A stretch of DNA of 64,000 bases from Macrostomum hystrix (Eukaryota; Platyhelminthes; Macrostomidae): positions 744,001-808,000 of the forward strand of contig CATNEN010000005.1 in NCBI GenBank assembly GCA_950097015.1, written 5' to 3'. Position numbers and translations under genes: made by a program. A model generated the notes under the pieces. That model saw only the letters and a list, made by a program, of their open reading frames with translations. It made no database searches and was not told where the DNA came from. Positions 48,005-59,902 of the stretch are shown here, piece by piece (positions within the stretch are counted from its first letter, which is position 1; each line of letters begins with the position of its first letter).

Positions 48005-48812
48005 CTACCCTTCTAGGAATCTCACCATCTGCCCTTCTGAGAATTCCCCTCTACCCTTTTGGAAATCCCCCCAATGACCTAGGAATCTCTCACTGACCTT
48101 CTTGAAATCTCCCGCACTGACCTAGGAATCTTTCACTGACCTTCTAGAAATCTCCCCCACTGACCTTCTAGAAATCTCCCCCACTGACCTTCTAGAAATC
48201 TCCCCCACTGACCTTCTAGAAATCTCCCCCCGACTGACCTTCTGGGAATCTCCCCAACTATCCTTCTAGCAATCTCCCCCACTGACCTTCTAGAAATCTC
48301 CCCCCACTGACCTTCTGGGAATCTCCCCCTCTATCTTTCTTGGAATCTCCACCCACTGTCCTGGGAATCTCCCCCACTATCCTTCTGGGAATCTCCCCCC
48401 ACTGCCCTGCTAGGAATCTCCCCCACTATCCTTCTGGGAATCCCCCCACTATCCTTCTGGGAATCTCCCCCCACTATCCTTCTGGGAATCTCCCCCCACT
48501 ATCCTTCTGGGAATCTCCCCCCACTGCCCTGCTAGGAATCTCCCCCACTATCCTTCTGGGAATCCCCCCACTATCCTTCTGGGAATCCCCCCACTATCCT
48601 TCTGGGAATCTCCCCCCACTGCCCTGCTAGGAATCTCCCCCACTATCCTTCTGGGAATCCCCCCACTATCCTTCTGGGAATCCCCCCACTATCCTTCTGG
48701 GAATCTCCCCCCACAATCCTTCTGGGAATCTCCCCCCACTGCCCTGCTAGGAATCTCCCCCACTATCCTTCTGGGAATCTCCCCCCACTATCCTTCTGGG
48801 AATCTCTCTATG
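48005..48812 (+). repeat. C-rich ~24-25-bp minisatellite (CTATCCTTCTGGGAATCTCC), ~33 copies
   Basis: Units contain CACTATCCTTCTGGGAATCT then CCCC. They shift from a left subtype (CTGACCTTCTAGAAATCTCC) to a right subtype with CTGCCCTGCTAGG insertions about every 120 bp. It lies between the convergent 3' ends of IWS1 and the MATE gene. A stray piece of the left subtype lies at 49078-49114. Confidence 0.93.
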
Positions 48813-49501
48813 TTTAATTTTTGTTTTTAAGGCTTGCGTAAACAATAAAGTTTAATTAGCTGATCGAAAACAGTATAAGAAAATGTAGGAATCAAATTAA
48901 ATTGTGTTTTGAGACAATGCTTGTGCAAATAAGAAATTATTCAGGTTGTACATGTAATTTTTGTTGTGGGAGAATCAACTATTTCGTTTGAACGCGGTAT
49001 TATTAGTCTCTGATGATCAATGATAGGTTATATGATGGCAAGTTAAAAGATAGTTTACTGTTTTATTTTTAGCTGCTATAGAAATCTCCCCCACTGACCT
49101 AGGAATCTTTCACTGGCGAATATCTCGCCTTTGCCGATATTTTGTTTTTCTGGAAATTTTTTGAGATACCCCATGGTGTTTCCATTGCAAATAGCTATAA
49201 TACGGCAGTGCAGCATCAGCTGGAGTCGTGAATCGAACCCCTGACCTTCCAGTCATGTCTCCCACTCTCAAACAACAGAAAATATTTTTTACAACGTTGT
49301 CCTGTGACTTCTGCTAACAAATGTTAGCATTAACGTGACAAAATTAAGTTTAATGTGTCTGAAGCAAGACATTTGAAAACGAACGATTTGAAAGCACGAT
49401 TTCAAAGGCAGAAAATTAGTGTTCCGAAATGATTCGAATCGTTGGTTCATATAATAAAGGTAAGTTTGTCCGTTTCGATAGATTTCAAGCTGAGATTACC
49501 A
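48813..49501. other. Spacer with array fragment and tRNA-like SINE fragment
   Basis: 49078-49114 (GAAATCTCCCCCACTGACCT then AGGAATCTTTCACTG) duplicates units found at about 48101-48135, about 270 bp outside the array. 49205-49260 on the minus strand reads GACTGGAAGGTCAGGGGTTC then GATTCACGACTC, a box B-like sequence of the second SINE family. On the minus strand, AAATAAAAC near 49060-49072 could serve as the MATE poly(A) signal. Confidence 0.45.
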
Positions 49502-52500
49502 CTAATCAGCAGCTAAAGTGGTAATGGTATAGTTGGCGCTAGCAAACGTTGTCGTCGCATTGTCGAACGGCGTAGGCGTCGTCAACCAGTCAAGCCCGCC
49601 GTCACGCTCGGTGAACAGCCTGAGCAGGACTGCAGCCGCCAGCGCAGCCAGCAAGAAGGCCACGGTGATGAGTCGCTTGGCCAGAACTGACCTAAACGCG
49701 TCGCCAGTCTCCGAGTCCGCCAAACTACCAGTCTCTTCGTCGTCCTCGTCATCTTCGTCGTCAGTATCGCCGAAGTGGACGGAGAAGCTGCGCGAATAGA
49801 ACCGGCCGGTGTACATCAGCTCCGTGTGATGCCGACGCGAGCTCTTCCGGCCTCGTTGGCGACGTCGATAGCGCATGGCCGAGGCGCTGGAGGACTCTGG
49901 ATCGCTGTAGAAGGCGATCTCGTGATGGAACGAATTTGAGACCAGCGGTGAGCACTCGCTCTCTGCGTCGGAGGGCAGGTAGGAGGCCGAGTCCTGCCAG
50001 CGGTTGCCGCTGCCATCGCTGGCCGGGTTCTTGGTCCGTTTAGCCGCCGTCGTCTGGCCGACCGCGTCGCTGGCGTCTCCGTCGTCGACAACGATTTCCG
50101 CGTCGGCTGCGTCTTCCCCGTAGGCGCGCAGCTGGGCCTGGTGGGCCTCGTGGCGCCAGTTGATGCGAAGCACCAGGCAGCAGAAAGCCACCGCCTCGAT
50201 CGAGTAGCCGACGAGCAGCCCGATCCACATGCCTGGCATGAATGTTCAGGGTAGTTTTGAGTAGGTTTTGGGTAGGTTTGAGTAGGTTTTGGGCAGGTTT
50301 GAGTAGGTTTTTTTGGGTAGGCTTGAGTAGGTTTTGGGTAGGTTTGAGTAGCTTTTGGGTAGGTTTGAGTAGGTTTGTTGGTAGGTTTGAGTTGGTTTGT
50401 TGGTAGCTTTTGGGTAGGTTTGAGTAGGTTTTTTTGTAGGTTTGAGTAGGTTTTGGGTAGGTTTAAGTAGGTTTGAGTAGGTTTTTTGGTAGGTTTGAGT
50501 AGGTTTTTTGGTAGGTTTGAGTAGGTTTTTTGGTAGGTTTGAGTAGCTTTTGGGTAGGTTTGAGTAGGTTTGTTGGTAGGTTTGAGTAGGTTTGTTGGTA
50601 GGTTTGAGTAGCTTTTGGGTAGGTTTGAGTAGGTTTGTTGGTAGGTTTGAGTAGGTTTGTTGGTAGGTTTGAGTAGGTTTTGGGTAGGTTAGAGTAGGTT
50701 TGAGTAGGTTTTGGGTAAGGTATGAGTAGGTTTAGAGGCTTAATTGAGTAGGTTTTAGGAAGGTTTGAGTAGGTTTTGGGTAAGGTATGAGTAGGTTTGG
50801 AGGCTTAATTGAGTAGGTTTTAGGAAGGTTTGAGTAGGTTTTGGGAGTAGGATTTAGGTAGTTTTTGTAGGTTTCGTGTTGTTTTGAGTAGGTTTAAGGT
50901 AGTTTTGAGTAGGTATTGAGCAGTTTAAGTTGGTTTTGGCTCCAAAGCTTCCATGCGTATGTACATGTGAGGCTCACCTAGCACCTGCAGTTCAGTGGCC
51001 AGCGCCAGCGAGATTCCCATCGGCAGGCCGATGACATAGAAGCCAACGAACAGCACTATGGCTCCCTGAATCTGGCGCCCGCAGCCGCGAATCGCTCCGC
51101 ACGAAGTTGCCTAATAAGCATATTATCAAATATCAGCGTAATGTTCGTTTTTCACTACTATGAGTAAAAATGCAAATTATGCCTCTCTATTTTCACCAAG
51201 AAATAAACGTAAGACTTACGGAAATACCATCAGCGATTTGAAATGCACCAAGAATTGGCAGGATATTTGAAGCGACTGAAACAATTTCTCTGAAAGCGAA
51301 ATACGAGTATCATATAAATAGGTGTATTGACACTTTCAGCCTTACTTACGCATCGTTTTAATTTCTCATAACTTCTCATAAGGAGGAGTTCAGTTTTTTA
51401 AAAGTGTATTTTCAACTCCCTCATAGTGACCTACCGTTGCACTGCACGGCAGAGAAGCTAAATTGAATCACAAAGATTCGCTACGAGTTTAAGGGCGCAA
51501 ATTTCTGTGTTCAGTTTTCAAGGGCGTCTAAAACTGCTATACTGTCTTATCTTATCTTTGCAGGAAAATCACTGACCTGTCCGCCTTTCCTGCAGTTTAC
51601 CTATCGCATATGAGATTTGACAGAAAGTCGGTGTGTTTCTCGATTTTTTGTTGCAAGCAAGACATTTCGCTGGCTCCTGAGCACACACGCACACAGATAC
51701 TGTACACAGGCACACGCTCACACAGGTGTGTACGTCTGGCCTGATTTTCTCATCATCAGCAGTGTACACTTCGATGTAAATTGCACGACAAGCCCCCAAG
51801 CCTTCTCTCCGCCGCTGCGCCCCAATATTGAATGTGCTTAGAAATCGATCTCAGGAACCTTGGCGCGAGAGAGGCAAACGCGTTACATCGCTCTGCCACT
51901 CGACCCCCTAATGAAAATTGGTAACTTACGGATCAGATGAGAATATGAACGGCAGGTAGTTACGCAGCGAAGCAAATATTGTGAGCATAATTAGGGCCGT
52001 TACACCTGCAATTTAGGTAAAAAAGTAACGTTTGTTGAAGTAAAGTAGTGTTTTTTTTCATTTTAATCTCTTCTCTTACTGGTACGAGAACGGATCAACA
52101 AAATTTAATGGCATCCTCAGCTTACTCATCATTAACAATCCAATGCGATAAGACTGCGAAGCGCCTAATGGTTGGTTGCCACCCAGTTGCTGGCCGACAC
52201 GAATATTGACTGCCACGGAAATTCCGAATGGTATCTGAGCAGAGATTCAAGCAGCCAAGTGGTTTTTGGGTAGTTTATTTTTATTCGTTTCTCTATAAAA
52301 TAATTTTATAGATTATGGGACTAGTTTAAGTCGGTTTTAGTAAAATTAAAAAAGTTCGAGTAGTTTTGCTTCATTAGGATAGCGTTGATTTGAAGTAGAT
52401 TTGAGTAGGTTTGAGTAGGGTTTGAGTAGGATTGAGTAGGATTGAGTAGGTTTGATTAGGTTCGAGTAGGTTCAAGTAGGATCAGAGAATACAGAATAGG

Positions 52501-55500
52501 TATATATGAGACCAAACATTATTGCACCAATTTTGAATAATTTTTATATTCGGCAGTGTTCGATATAAAATCAGTGCCAGTTTCGCGCGAATTCAAATTT
52601 ATTCATACAATATAGGAGATGGCCTCAAGTTGAAACACAATGGACTGAGCGCCGAGTTGTACTTCGCCAAGAGTGCCTGAAAATTGTTTTGAAAAGTTCT
52701 AAGTGGTTCTGTGTGGACATGCGATATTGACAGCGCCGAAACTGTAACGTAAGCATCTCACCCGCCACAATGGTGGCAATCTCAAAGCTCCATTCTTCCA
52801 AGGCGATTAGGAAAATTCCAGGAACAGCTAGCTTAACAAAATCCCACCAGTTGTACAGAGACTCGGCCTTCCAACCGTCCCAGCAGTCTTTGTAGACACC
52901 GCTAATCAATGTGTAGATTAGGGTGATGAGGAACATCACTGCCAGAGAGGTCGCTTGCATAATGGCCGATGAGCTGCAATAGCCGAAGGTAGAAAAATAT
53001 TTGGTTATAGAGATCAACTAGAGTGAGAGTAGATGTGGTTGGAGACACCAGAATGAGAGTAGATATGGTTGGAGACAACTAGAATGAGAGTAGATATGGT
53101 TGGAGACAACTAGAGTGAGAGTAGATATGGTTGGAGACACCAGAATGAGATTAGATGTGGCTGGAGACAACTAGAATGATAGTAGATGTGGTTGGAGACA
53201 ACTAGAATGAGAGTAGATTTGGTTGGAGACAACTAGAATGAGATTAGATGTGGCTGGAGACACCAGAATGAGAGTAGATGTGGTTGGAGACACCAGAATG
53301 AGAAGATGTGGTTGGAGACACCAGAATGAGAAGATGTGGTTGGAGACACCAGAATGAGAAGATTTGGTTGGAGACAACTAGAATGAGAGTAGATGTGGTT
53401 AAAGACAACTAGAATGAGAGTAGATGTGGCTGGAGACACCAGAATGAGATTAGATGTGGTTGGAGACACCAGAATGAGAGTAGATATGGTTGGAGACAAC
53501 TAGAGTGAGAGTAGATATGGTTGGAGACAACTAGAGTGAGAGTAGATATGGTTGGAGACACCAGAATGAGATTAGATGTGGCTGGAGACAACCAGAATGA
53601 GAGTAGATGTGGCTGGAGACACCAGAATGAGAGTAGATGTGGCTGGAGACAACTAGAGTGAGAGTAGATATGGTTGGAGACAACTAGAGTGAGAGTAGAT
53701 ATGGTTGGAGACACCAGAATGAGATTAGATGTGGCTGGAGACAACCAGAATGAGAGTAGATGTGGCTGGAGACACCAGAATGAGAGTAGATGTGGCTGGA
53801 GACAACCAGAATGAGAGTAGATGTGGCTGGAGACACCAGAATGAGAGTAGATGTGGCTGGAGACACCAGAATGAGAGTAGATGTGGCTGGAGACAACCAG
53901 AATGAGAGTAGATGTGGCTGGAGACAACTAGAATGAGAGTAGATGTGGCTGGAGACACCAGAATGAGATTAGATGTGGTTGGAGACACCAGAATGAGAGT
54001 AGATATGGTTGGAGACAACTAGAGTGAGAGTAGATATGGTTGGAGACAACTAGAGTGAGAGTAGATATGGTTGGAGACACCAGAATGAGATTAGATGTGG
54101 CTGGAGACAACCAGAATGAGAGTAGATGTGGCTGGAGACACCAGAATGAGAGTAGATGTGGCTGGAGACAACCAGAATGAGAGTAGATGTGGCTGGAGAC
54201 ACCAGAATGAGAGTAGATGTGGCTGGAGACACCAGAATGAGATTAGATGTGGCTGGCGACACCAGAATGAGAGTAGATGTGGCTGGCGACATCAGAATGA
54301 GAGTAGATGTGGCTGGAGACAACCATAATGAGTGTAGAGAAAGTTTTAATTTGATAGAGGTGCTCGTTGTGTCAAATTATTCAAAACTAAAAGTAAGCAG
54401 TCCAAGAGTTACATTGTACTCACATGTAACCAAACTCAAGTATGTGAATGGCCACATACTGACTGATCACATTGAATATATTGCCGATGAACCCAGCTAC
54501 CATAGGCGGGTACATGATGTTTTGATTCTGCAGAAATCTACTCAGAACCAAGAAGCTGTAATCAAACTGCAAGGTGGAACCGTGTGCAATGTACCAAGTA
54601 ATTTGATTAATAGAAAAAGCGGAAAAATAGAAACATGGCAGGTAAACATGGTTCCACACTCACGAACAGTCCTGGCATGAAGTAGAGCATATATCTGGCC
54701 GTTTTGTCCGCTATGATTGGATCCTGACCGAGTAGCAACAGCACCGGCTTAATATTGAGATGCAGGCACCACAGTAGCACTAGAGCTGAGTACATGACCA
54801 TCAGACCGCGCTGCAGGTACATACCCATGCGCTTTTTGTTGCGACTACCGAAAGTCTGCGAGAACAGAGTGTCACAGGCTGTGCTCATGCCGACACCGAT
54901 GCAGATGCCAGCTACGTTGATAAACTGTCAATCGTTTTTAGTGAGGCTGGGTAAAATAGATTACTCTGGTAGAATACTGCATCTATTTTTATTGGCAAAG
55001 CCAGAAATTGTCAGAATTTTGCTCACACTGTTGGCTAGAGCGACACTATCCAAATCGATCTTGCTCAGTTGGCCGCACATTATAATGCTGGTTGTCTGCA
55101 GGAAGAACTGGAAGAACGTGGTCAGAATCTGCCGGAATAGAGTTTAGAGGGATGCCTTGATGAGTTCTTTGCTGTTCTTAATTAGATATTTCGATTGTTT
55201 TACGCGGGAATCTAACTCATCTGAGGATAGACATTGCACGATTTTCGAGCGTGGATAGAGATCCCCAACTTAGAACCTTGGGATAGAGATCCCCAATTTA
55301 GAACCTTGGGATAAAGATCCCCTATTTAGAATCTTGGGATAGAGATCCCCAATTTAGAACATTGGGATAAAGATCCCCAATTTAGAATCGTGGATAGAGA
55401 TCCCCAATTTAGAACCTTGGGATAAAGATCCCCAATTTAGAATCGTGGATAGAGATCCCCAATTTAGAACATTGGGATAAAGATCCCCAATTTAGAACCG

Positions 55501-58500
55501 TGGGTAGAGATCCCCAATTTAGAACCGTGGATAGAGATCCCCAATTTAGAACCGTGGGTAGAGCTCCCCAATTTATAACCTTGGGATAGAGATCCCCATT
55601 TTAGAACCTTGGGATAAAGATCCCCAATTTAGAATCCTGGATTGAGATCCCCAATTTAGAACCTTGGGATAGAGATCCCCAATTTAGAACCTTGGGATAG
55701 AGATCCCCAATTTAGAACCTTGGGATAAAGATCCCCAATTTAGAATCGTGGATAATTATCCCCAATTTAAAACCGTGGGTAGAGATCCCCAATTTAGAAT
55801 CCTGGATAGAGATCCCCAATTTAGAACCTTGGGATAGAGATCCCCAATTTAGAACCTTGGGATAGAGATCCCCAATTTAGAATCGTGGATAGAGATCCCC
55901 AATTTAGAACCTTGGGATAGAGATCCCCAATTTAGAATCGTGGATAGAGATCCCCAATTTAGAATCCTGGATAGAGATCCCCAATTTAGAACCTTGGGAT
56001 AGAGATCCCCAATTTAGAACCTTGGGATAAAGATCCCCAATTTAGAATCGTGGATAGAGATCCCCAATTTAGAACCTTGGGATAAAGATCCCCAATTTAG
56101 AATCGTGGATAGAGATCCCCAATTTAGAACCTTGGGATAAAGATCCCCAATTTAGAATCGTGGATAATTATCCCCAATTTAAAACCGTGGTTAGAGATCC
56201 CCAATTTAGAACCGTGGGTAGAGATCCCCAATTTAGAACCGTGGATAGAGATCCCCAATTTAGAACCGTGGGTAGAGCTCCCCAATTTATAACCTTGGGA
56301 TAGAGATCCCCATTTTAGAACCTTGGGATAAAGATCCCCAATTTAGAATCCTGGATTGAGATCCCCAATTTAGAACCTTGGGATAGAGATCCCCAATTTA
56401 GAACCTTGGGATAGAGATCCCCAATTTAGAACCTTGGGATAAAGATCCCCAATTTAGAATCGTGGATAGAGATCCCCAATTTAGAACCTTGGGATAAAGA
56501 TCCCCAATTTAGAATCGTGGATAATTATCCCCAATTAAAAACCGTGGGTAGAGATCCCCAATTTAGAACCGTGGGTAGAGATCCCCAATTTAGAACCGTG
56601 GGTAGAGCTACCCAATTTATAACCTTGGGATAGAGATCCCCACTTTAAGACCTTGGGATAAAGATCCCCAATTTAGAACCGTGGGTAAGAGATCCCCAAT
56701 TTAGAACCGTGGGTAAGAGATCCCCAATTTAGAACCGTGGGTAAGAGATCCCCAATTTAGAACCGTGGATAATTATCCCCAATTAAAAACCGTGGGTAGA
56801 GATCCCCAATTTAGAACCGTGGGTAGAGATCCCCAATTTAGAACCGTGGGTAAGAGATCCCCAATTTAGAACCGTGGGTAAGAGATCCCCAATTTAGAAC
56901 CGTGGGTAAGAGAACCCCAATTTAGAATCGTGGATAATTATCCCCAATTAAAAACCGTGGGTAGAGATCCCCAATTTAGAACCGTGGGTAGAGCTACCCA
57001 ATTTATAACCTTGGGATAGAGATCCCCACTTTAAGACCTTGGGATAAAGATCCCCAATTTAGAACCGTGGGTAAGAGATCCCCAATTTAGAACCGTGGGT
57101 AAGAGATCCCCAATTTAGAACCGTGGGTAAGAGATCCCCAATTTAGAACCGTGGGTAAGAGATCCCCAATTTATAACCTTGGGATAGAGATCCCCACTTT
57201 AAGACCTTGGGATAAAGATCCCCAATTTAAAACCGTGGGTAGAGATCCCCAATTTAGAACCGTGGGTAAGAGATCCCCAATTTAGAACCGTGGGTAAGAG
57301 ATCCCCAATTTAGAACCGTGGGTAAGAGATCCCCAATTTAGAACCGTGGATAATTATCCCCAATTAAAAACCGTGGGTAGAGATCCCCAATTTAGAACCG
57401 TGGGTAGAGATCCCCAATTTAGAACCGTGGGTAAGAGATCCCCAATTTAGAACCGTGGGTAAGAGATCCCCAATTTAGAACCGTGGGTAAGAGAACCCCA
57501 ATTTAGAATCGTGGATAATTATCCCCAATTAAAAACCGTGGGTAGAGATCCCCAATTTAGAACCGTGGGTAGAGCTACCCAATTTATAACCTTGGGATAG
57601 AGATCCCCACTTTAAGACCTTGGGATAAAGATCCCCAATTTAGAACCGTGGGTAAGAGATCCCCAATTTAGAACCGTGGGTAAGAGATCCCCAATTTAGA
57701 ACCGTGGGTAAGAGATCCCCAATTTAGAACCGTGGGTAAGAGATCCCCAATTTAGAACCGTGGGTAAGAGATCCCCAATTTAGAACCGTGGGTAAGAGAT
57801 CCCCAATTTAGAACCGTGGATAATTATCCCCAATTAAAAACCGTGGGTAGAGATCCCCAATTTAGAACCGTGGGTAGAGATCCCCAATTTAGAACCGTGG
57901 GTAAGAGATCCCCAATTTAGAACCGTGGGTAAGAGATCCCCAATTTAGAACCGTGGGTAATTATCCCCAATTAAAAACCGTGGGTAGAGATCCCCAATTT
58001 AGAACCGTGGGTAGAGCTACCCAATTTATAACCTTGGGATAGAGATCCCCACTTTAAGACCTTGGGATAAAGATCCCCAATTTAGAACCGTGGGTAGAGA
58101 TCCCCAATTTAGAACCGTGGGTAGAGATCCCCAATTTAGAACCGTGGGATAGAGATCCCCAATTTAGAACCTTGGGATAAAGATCCCCAATTTAGAATCG
58201 TGGATAGAGATCCCCAATTTAGAACCTTGGGATAAAGATCCCCAATTTAGAATCGTGGATAGAGCTCCCCAATTTATAACCTTGGGATAGAGATCCCCAA
58301 TTTAGAACCTTGGGATAAAGATCTCCTATTTAGAATCTTGGAATAAAGATCTCTTATTTAGAATCTTGGGATAGAGATCCCCAATTTAGAACCTTGGGAT
58401 AGAGATCCCCAATTTAGAACCGTGGATAGAGATCCCCAATTTAGAACCGTGGGTAGAGATCCCCAATTTAGAACCTTGGGATAGAGATCCCCAATTTAGA

Positions 58501-59046
58501 ACCGTGGATAGAGATCCCCAATTTAGAACCGTGGGTAGAGATCCCCAATTTAGAACCGTGGGTAGAGCTCCGCTATTTAGAATCGTGGGATAGAGATCCA
58601 CAATTTAGAATCGTGGATAGAGATCCCATCGCTGATTTGGGATTTAGTTCTGAATTGATAAAAATCCCCTTGACTCACAGCAGGCCATGACAGAGCCACC
58701 ATGATGACAAATTCGTCCCGAAATCCGAATGGAAAAACTCGCAGCCAGAGCCGTTTAATGAGGCCAGCGAATCGGCCCCTGCTGCTGGTCTCCAGGCTGA
58801 CTCCATCGTCAGTGCAGGTGAACGAGTCTGGAATTCAGAAGACCATTTTTATTATTCCATGTTCTGTGCATTAAAACGTTTACGTTCCTATCAGACATTT
58901 GCTGTCTAATAATCAATACTCGTAGGTTACTGTTGAAACGAAAACAAAAAATTGCGTAAATCAGTTTTGCCTTGACTCGGATTGTAGTTCGGCGTCGGTT
59001 GGTTAGTTAACTTTCTCACACCTTCGTCTCCTGCAGGCCCAGACAT
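49502..59046 (-). CDS. MATE-family multidrug/organic cation exporter (SLC47-like), complete, 12 exons, 692 aa
   Basis: Exons in transcript order: 59046-59022, 58827-58679, 55128-55027, 54924-54664, 54566-54424, 52973-52762, 52676-52609, 52234-52126, 52005-51930, 51289-51220, 51110-50978, 50232-49502. All borders are GT/AG with matching phases; total 2,079 nt. Family: proton-coupled exporters of organic cations in the plasma membrane. Motifs comparable with SLC47A1: FRDEFVIMVALSWPA, MCGQLSKIDLDSVALAN, MSTACDTLFSQTFGS, YLQRG, LLLLGQDP, EEWSFEIATIVAG (with the Glu equivalent to human E273), GEVQLGAQSIVFQLEA, PFGISVAVNIRVGQQLG and FYVIGLPMGISLALAT. The last exon encodes a long cytosolic tail with an Asp/Glu run (DTDDEDDEDDEETGS). 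It ends in an extra hydrophobic helix (LITVAFLLAALAAAVLLRLF) with Asn-X-Thr sites, as in vertebrate MATE1 with its terminal helix. The tail is much longer than usual. The 25-nt first exon rests on phase and ATG only. Confidence 0.94.
50245..50940 (+). repeat. ~20-bp minisatellite (GTAGGTTTGAGTAGGTTTT) in MATE intron 11
   Basis: Units such as GGTAGGTTTGAGTAGGTTTT vary in the T/G run (TTTTGG, TTTGTTG, TTTTTTG), so the period ranges over about 19-23 bp. On the right the array decays (GAGGCTTAATTGAGTAGG). It lies between the last two coding exons. Confidence 0.9.
51661..51909 (-). mobile_element. SINE-A copy, 3'-truncated, in MATE intron 9
   Basis: Minus-strand order: GGGGGTCGAGTGGCAGAGCG, a box B region (GAGATCGATTTC), the GAGAAGGCTTGGGGGCTTGT block, GCAATTTACATCG, and GCGTGTGTGCTCAGGAGCCA ending at CGAAATGTC. 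The 3' portion with the CTGCGGG block and ATT tail seen in other copies is missing. It has more substitutions than the 61-kb copies. Confidence 0.8.
52385..52480 (+). repeat. Short GAGTAGGTTTGAGTAGG array in MATE intron 7
   Basis: A small run of TTTGAGTAGGTTTGAGTAGG and ATTGAGTAGG units, the same repeat family as the large array in MATE intron 11 about 1.5-2 kb away. The two are separated by exons that do not carry the repeat. Confidence 0.8.
53020..54335 (+). repeat. 30/31-bp minisatellite in MATE intron 5, ~44 copies
   Basis: Units contain AGAATGAGAGTAGATGTGGC then TGGAGACACC, alternating with a CTAGAGTGAGAGTAGATATG type. A block of two CTAGAGTGAGAG units followed by ATTAGATGTGGC and CCAGAATG units recurs near 53492, 53648 and 54014, a higher-order pattern. 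It fills most of the 1,450-bp intron. Confidence 0.93.
55240..58630 (+). repeat. ~27-28-bp minisatellite filling MATE intron 2, ~120 copies, multi-level higher-order repeats
   Basis: The basic unit is AGATCCCCAATTTAGAACCG or AACCTTGG, then TGGGTAG or GATAA. Distinctive variants (GGATAATTATCCCCAATT; GAGCTACCCAATTTATAACC; CCCCACTTTAAGACCTTGG) recur as ordered blocks. The run at 56765-57010 is repeated at about 57347-57590 (offset ~582 bp), and the GAGCTCCCCAATTTATAACC block at about 55560 recurs at about 56274 (offset ~714 bp). The array ends about 50 bp before the exon 2 donor on the minus strand. Confidence 0.95.
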
Positions 59047-59902
59047 GATTGTAGACGCAGTCCTGAACAAGTACCATTAAAATACGAAAGAAATGACTAG
59101 CTTGTGGTAGTAATACTTCTTTGTTGAGGCGATGTCAGCTGCAGAAACAACAGTAGTGACGGCCAGTAGAAACACCTGTACCTACTGAACCATTAATTTA
59201 GCAAGGTTGCGTTTTCCACTTCAACTGACCAGTTTGACTTTTTAACTTATAGGCCCACTTACTGAGGCCGTACAAGACTAACTAACTGATAAGGACGTGT
59301 GTGTGTGTCACAAACCGGTCTCAATTTGATAATAACTGGAGCGTCTACCCCTGAACTATTTTACTCACCAGTAGATACGACAATGTACACAAGAATATCG
59401 TAATCGCTCTATCGTCACCCGCCACTATTTGACCCAGTGCCGAAGGTGGGCAAAACTTAACCTGATTATTTTTATTGGAAGTTCCCTTCGATTTTATTTG
59501 AACGCAATGCAGCCTAGAGCTGATTAGTTTATAGACTGGTGTCTTTAGTGTTACCTCAAGGGCATTAGCTATAAAAAGCTTAATGTTTTGAAGTATAGTA
59601 CAAGTGTATTATAACAGCTCAAAAAACTAACGATTTCACCTTTCTTCGTGTTGAAGATATTAAGTCCAGGACTAAAGAGGAATTTTATCACGTTTCTAGG
59701 GATAGTCTCACGTACTTTACATAGTGCCTCTAGAAAGTCAATTCAAAAAAAAAAAACAAAAAAGAGACAGCAATGAAAGCTAAACAGGACTAAAACTACA
59801 GAAATTGATAAATCAATCTACTATGCTTGTAAAAACGAAAAATAGCTGACAGTAGATGCTCTTTTAAAACACAAATTCCAAAATAGGTTCCATTCACGAG
59901 TT
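59047..59902. other. Intergenic between the MATE 5' end and the LamG-like gene 3' end
   Basis: Two minus-strand genes lie head to tail with about 850 bp between. It includes the presumed MATE promoter. An acceptor-like GTACTTGTTCAG on the minus strand ends at 59063, 16 nt before the MATE ATG. A poly-A run is near 59747-59761, and AATAAA on the minus strand near 59470-59500 is a candidate poly(A) signal for the upstream gene. Confidence 0.4.
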
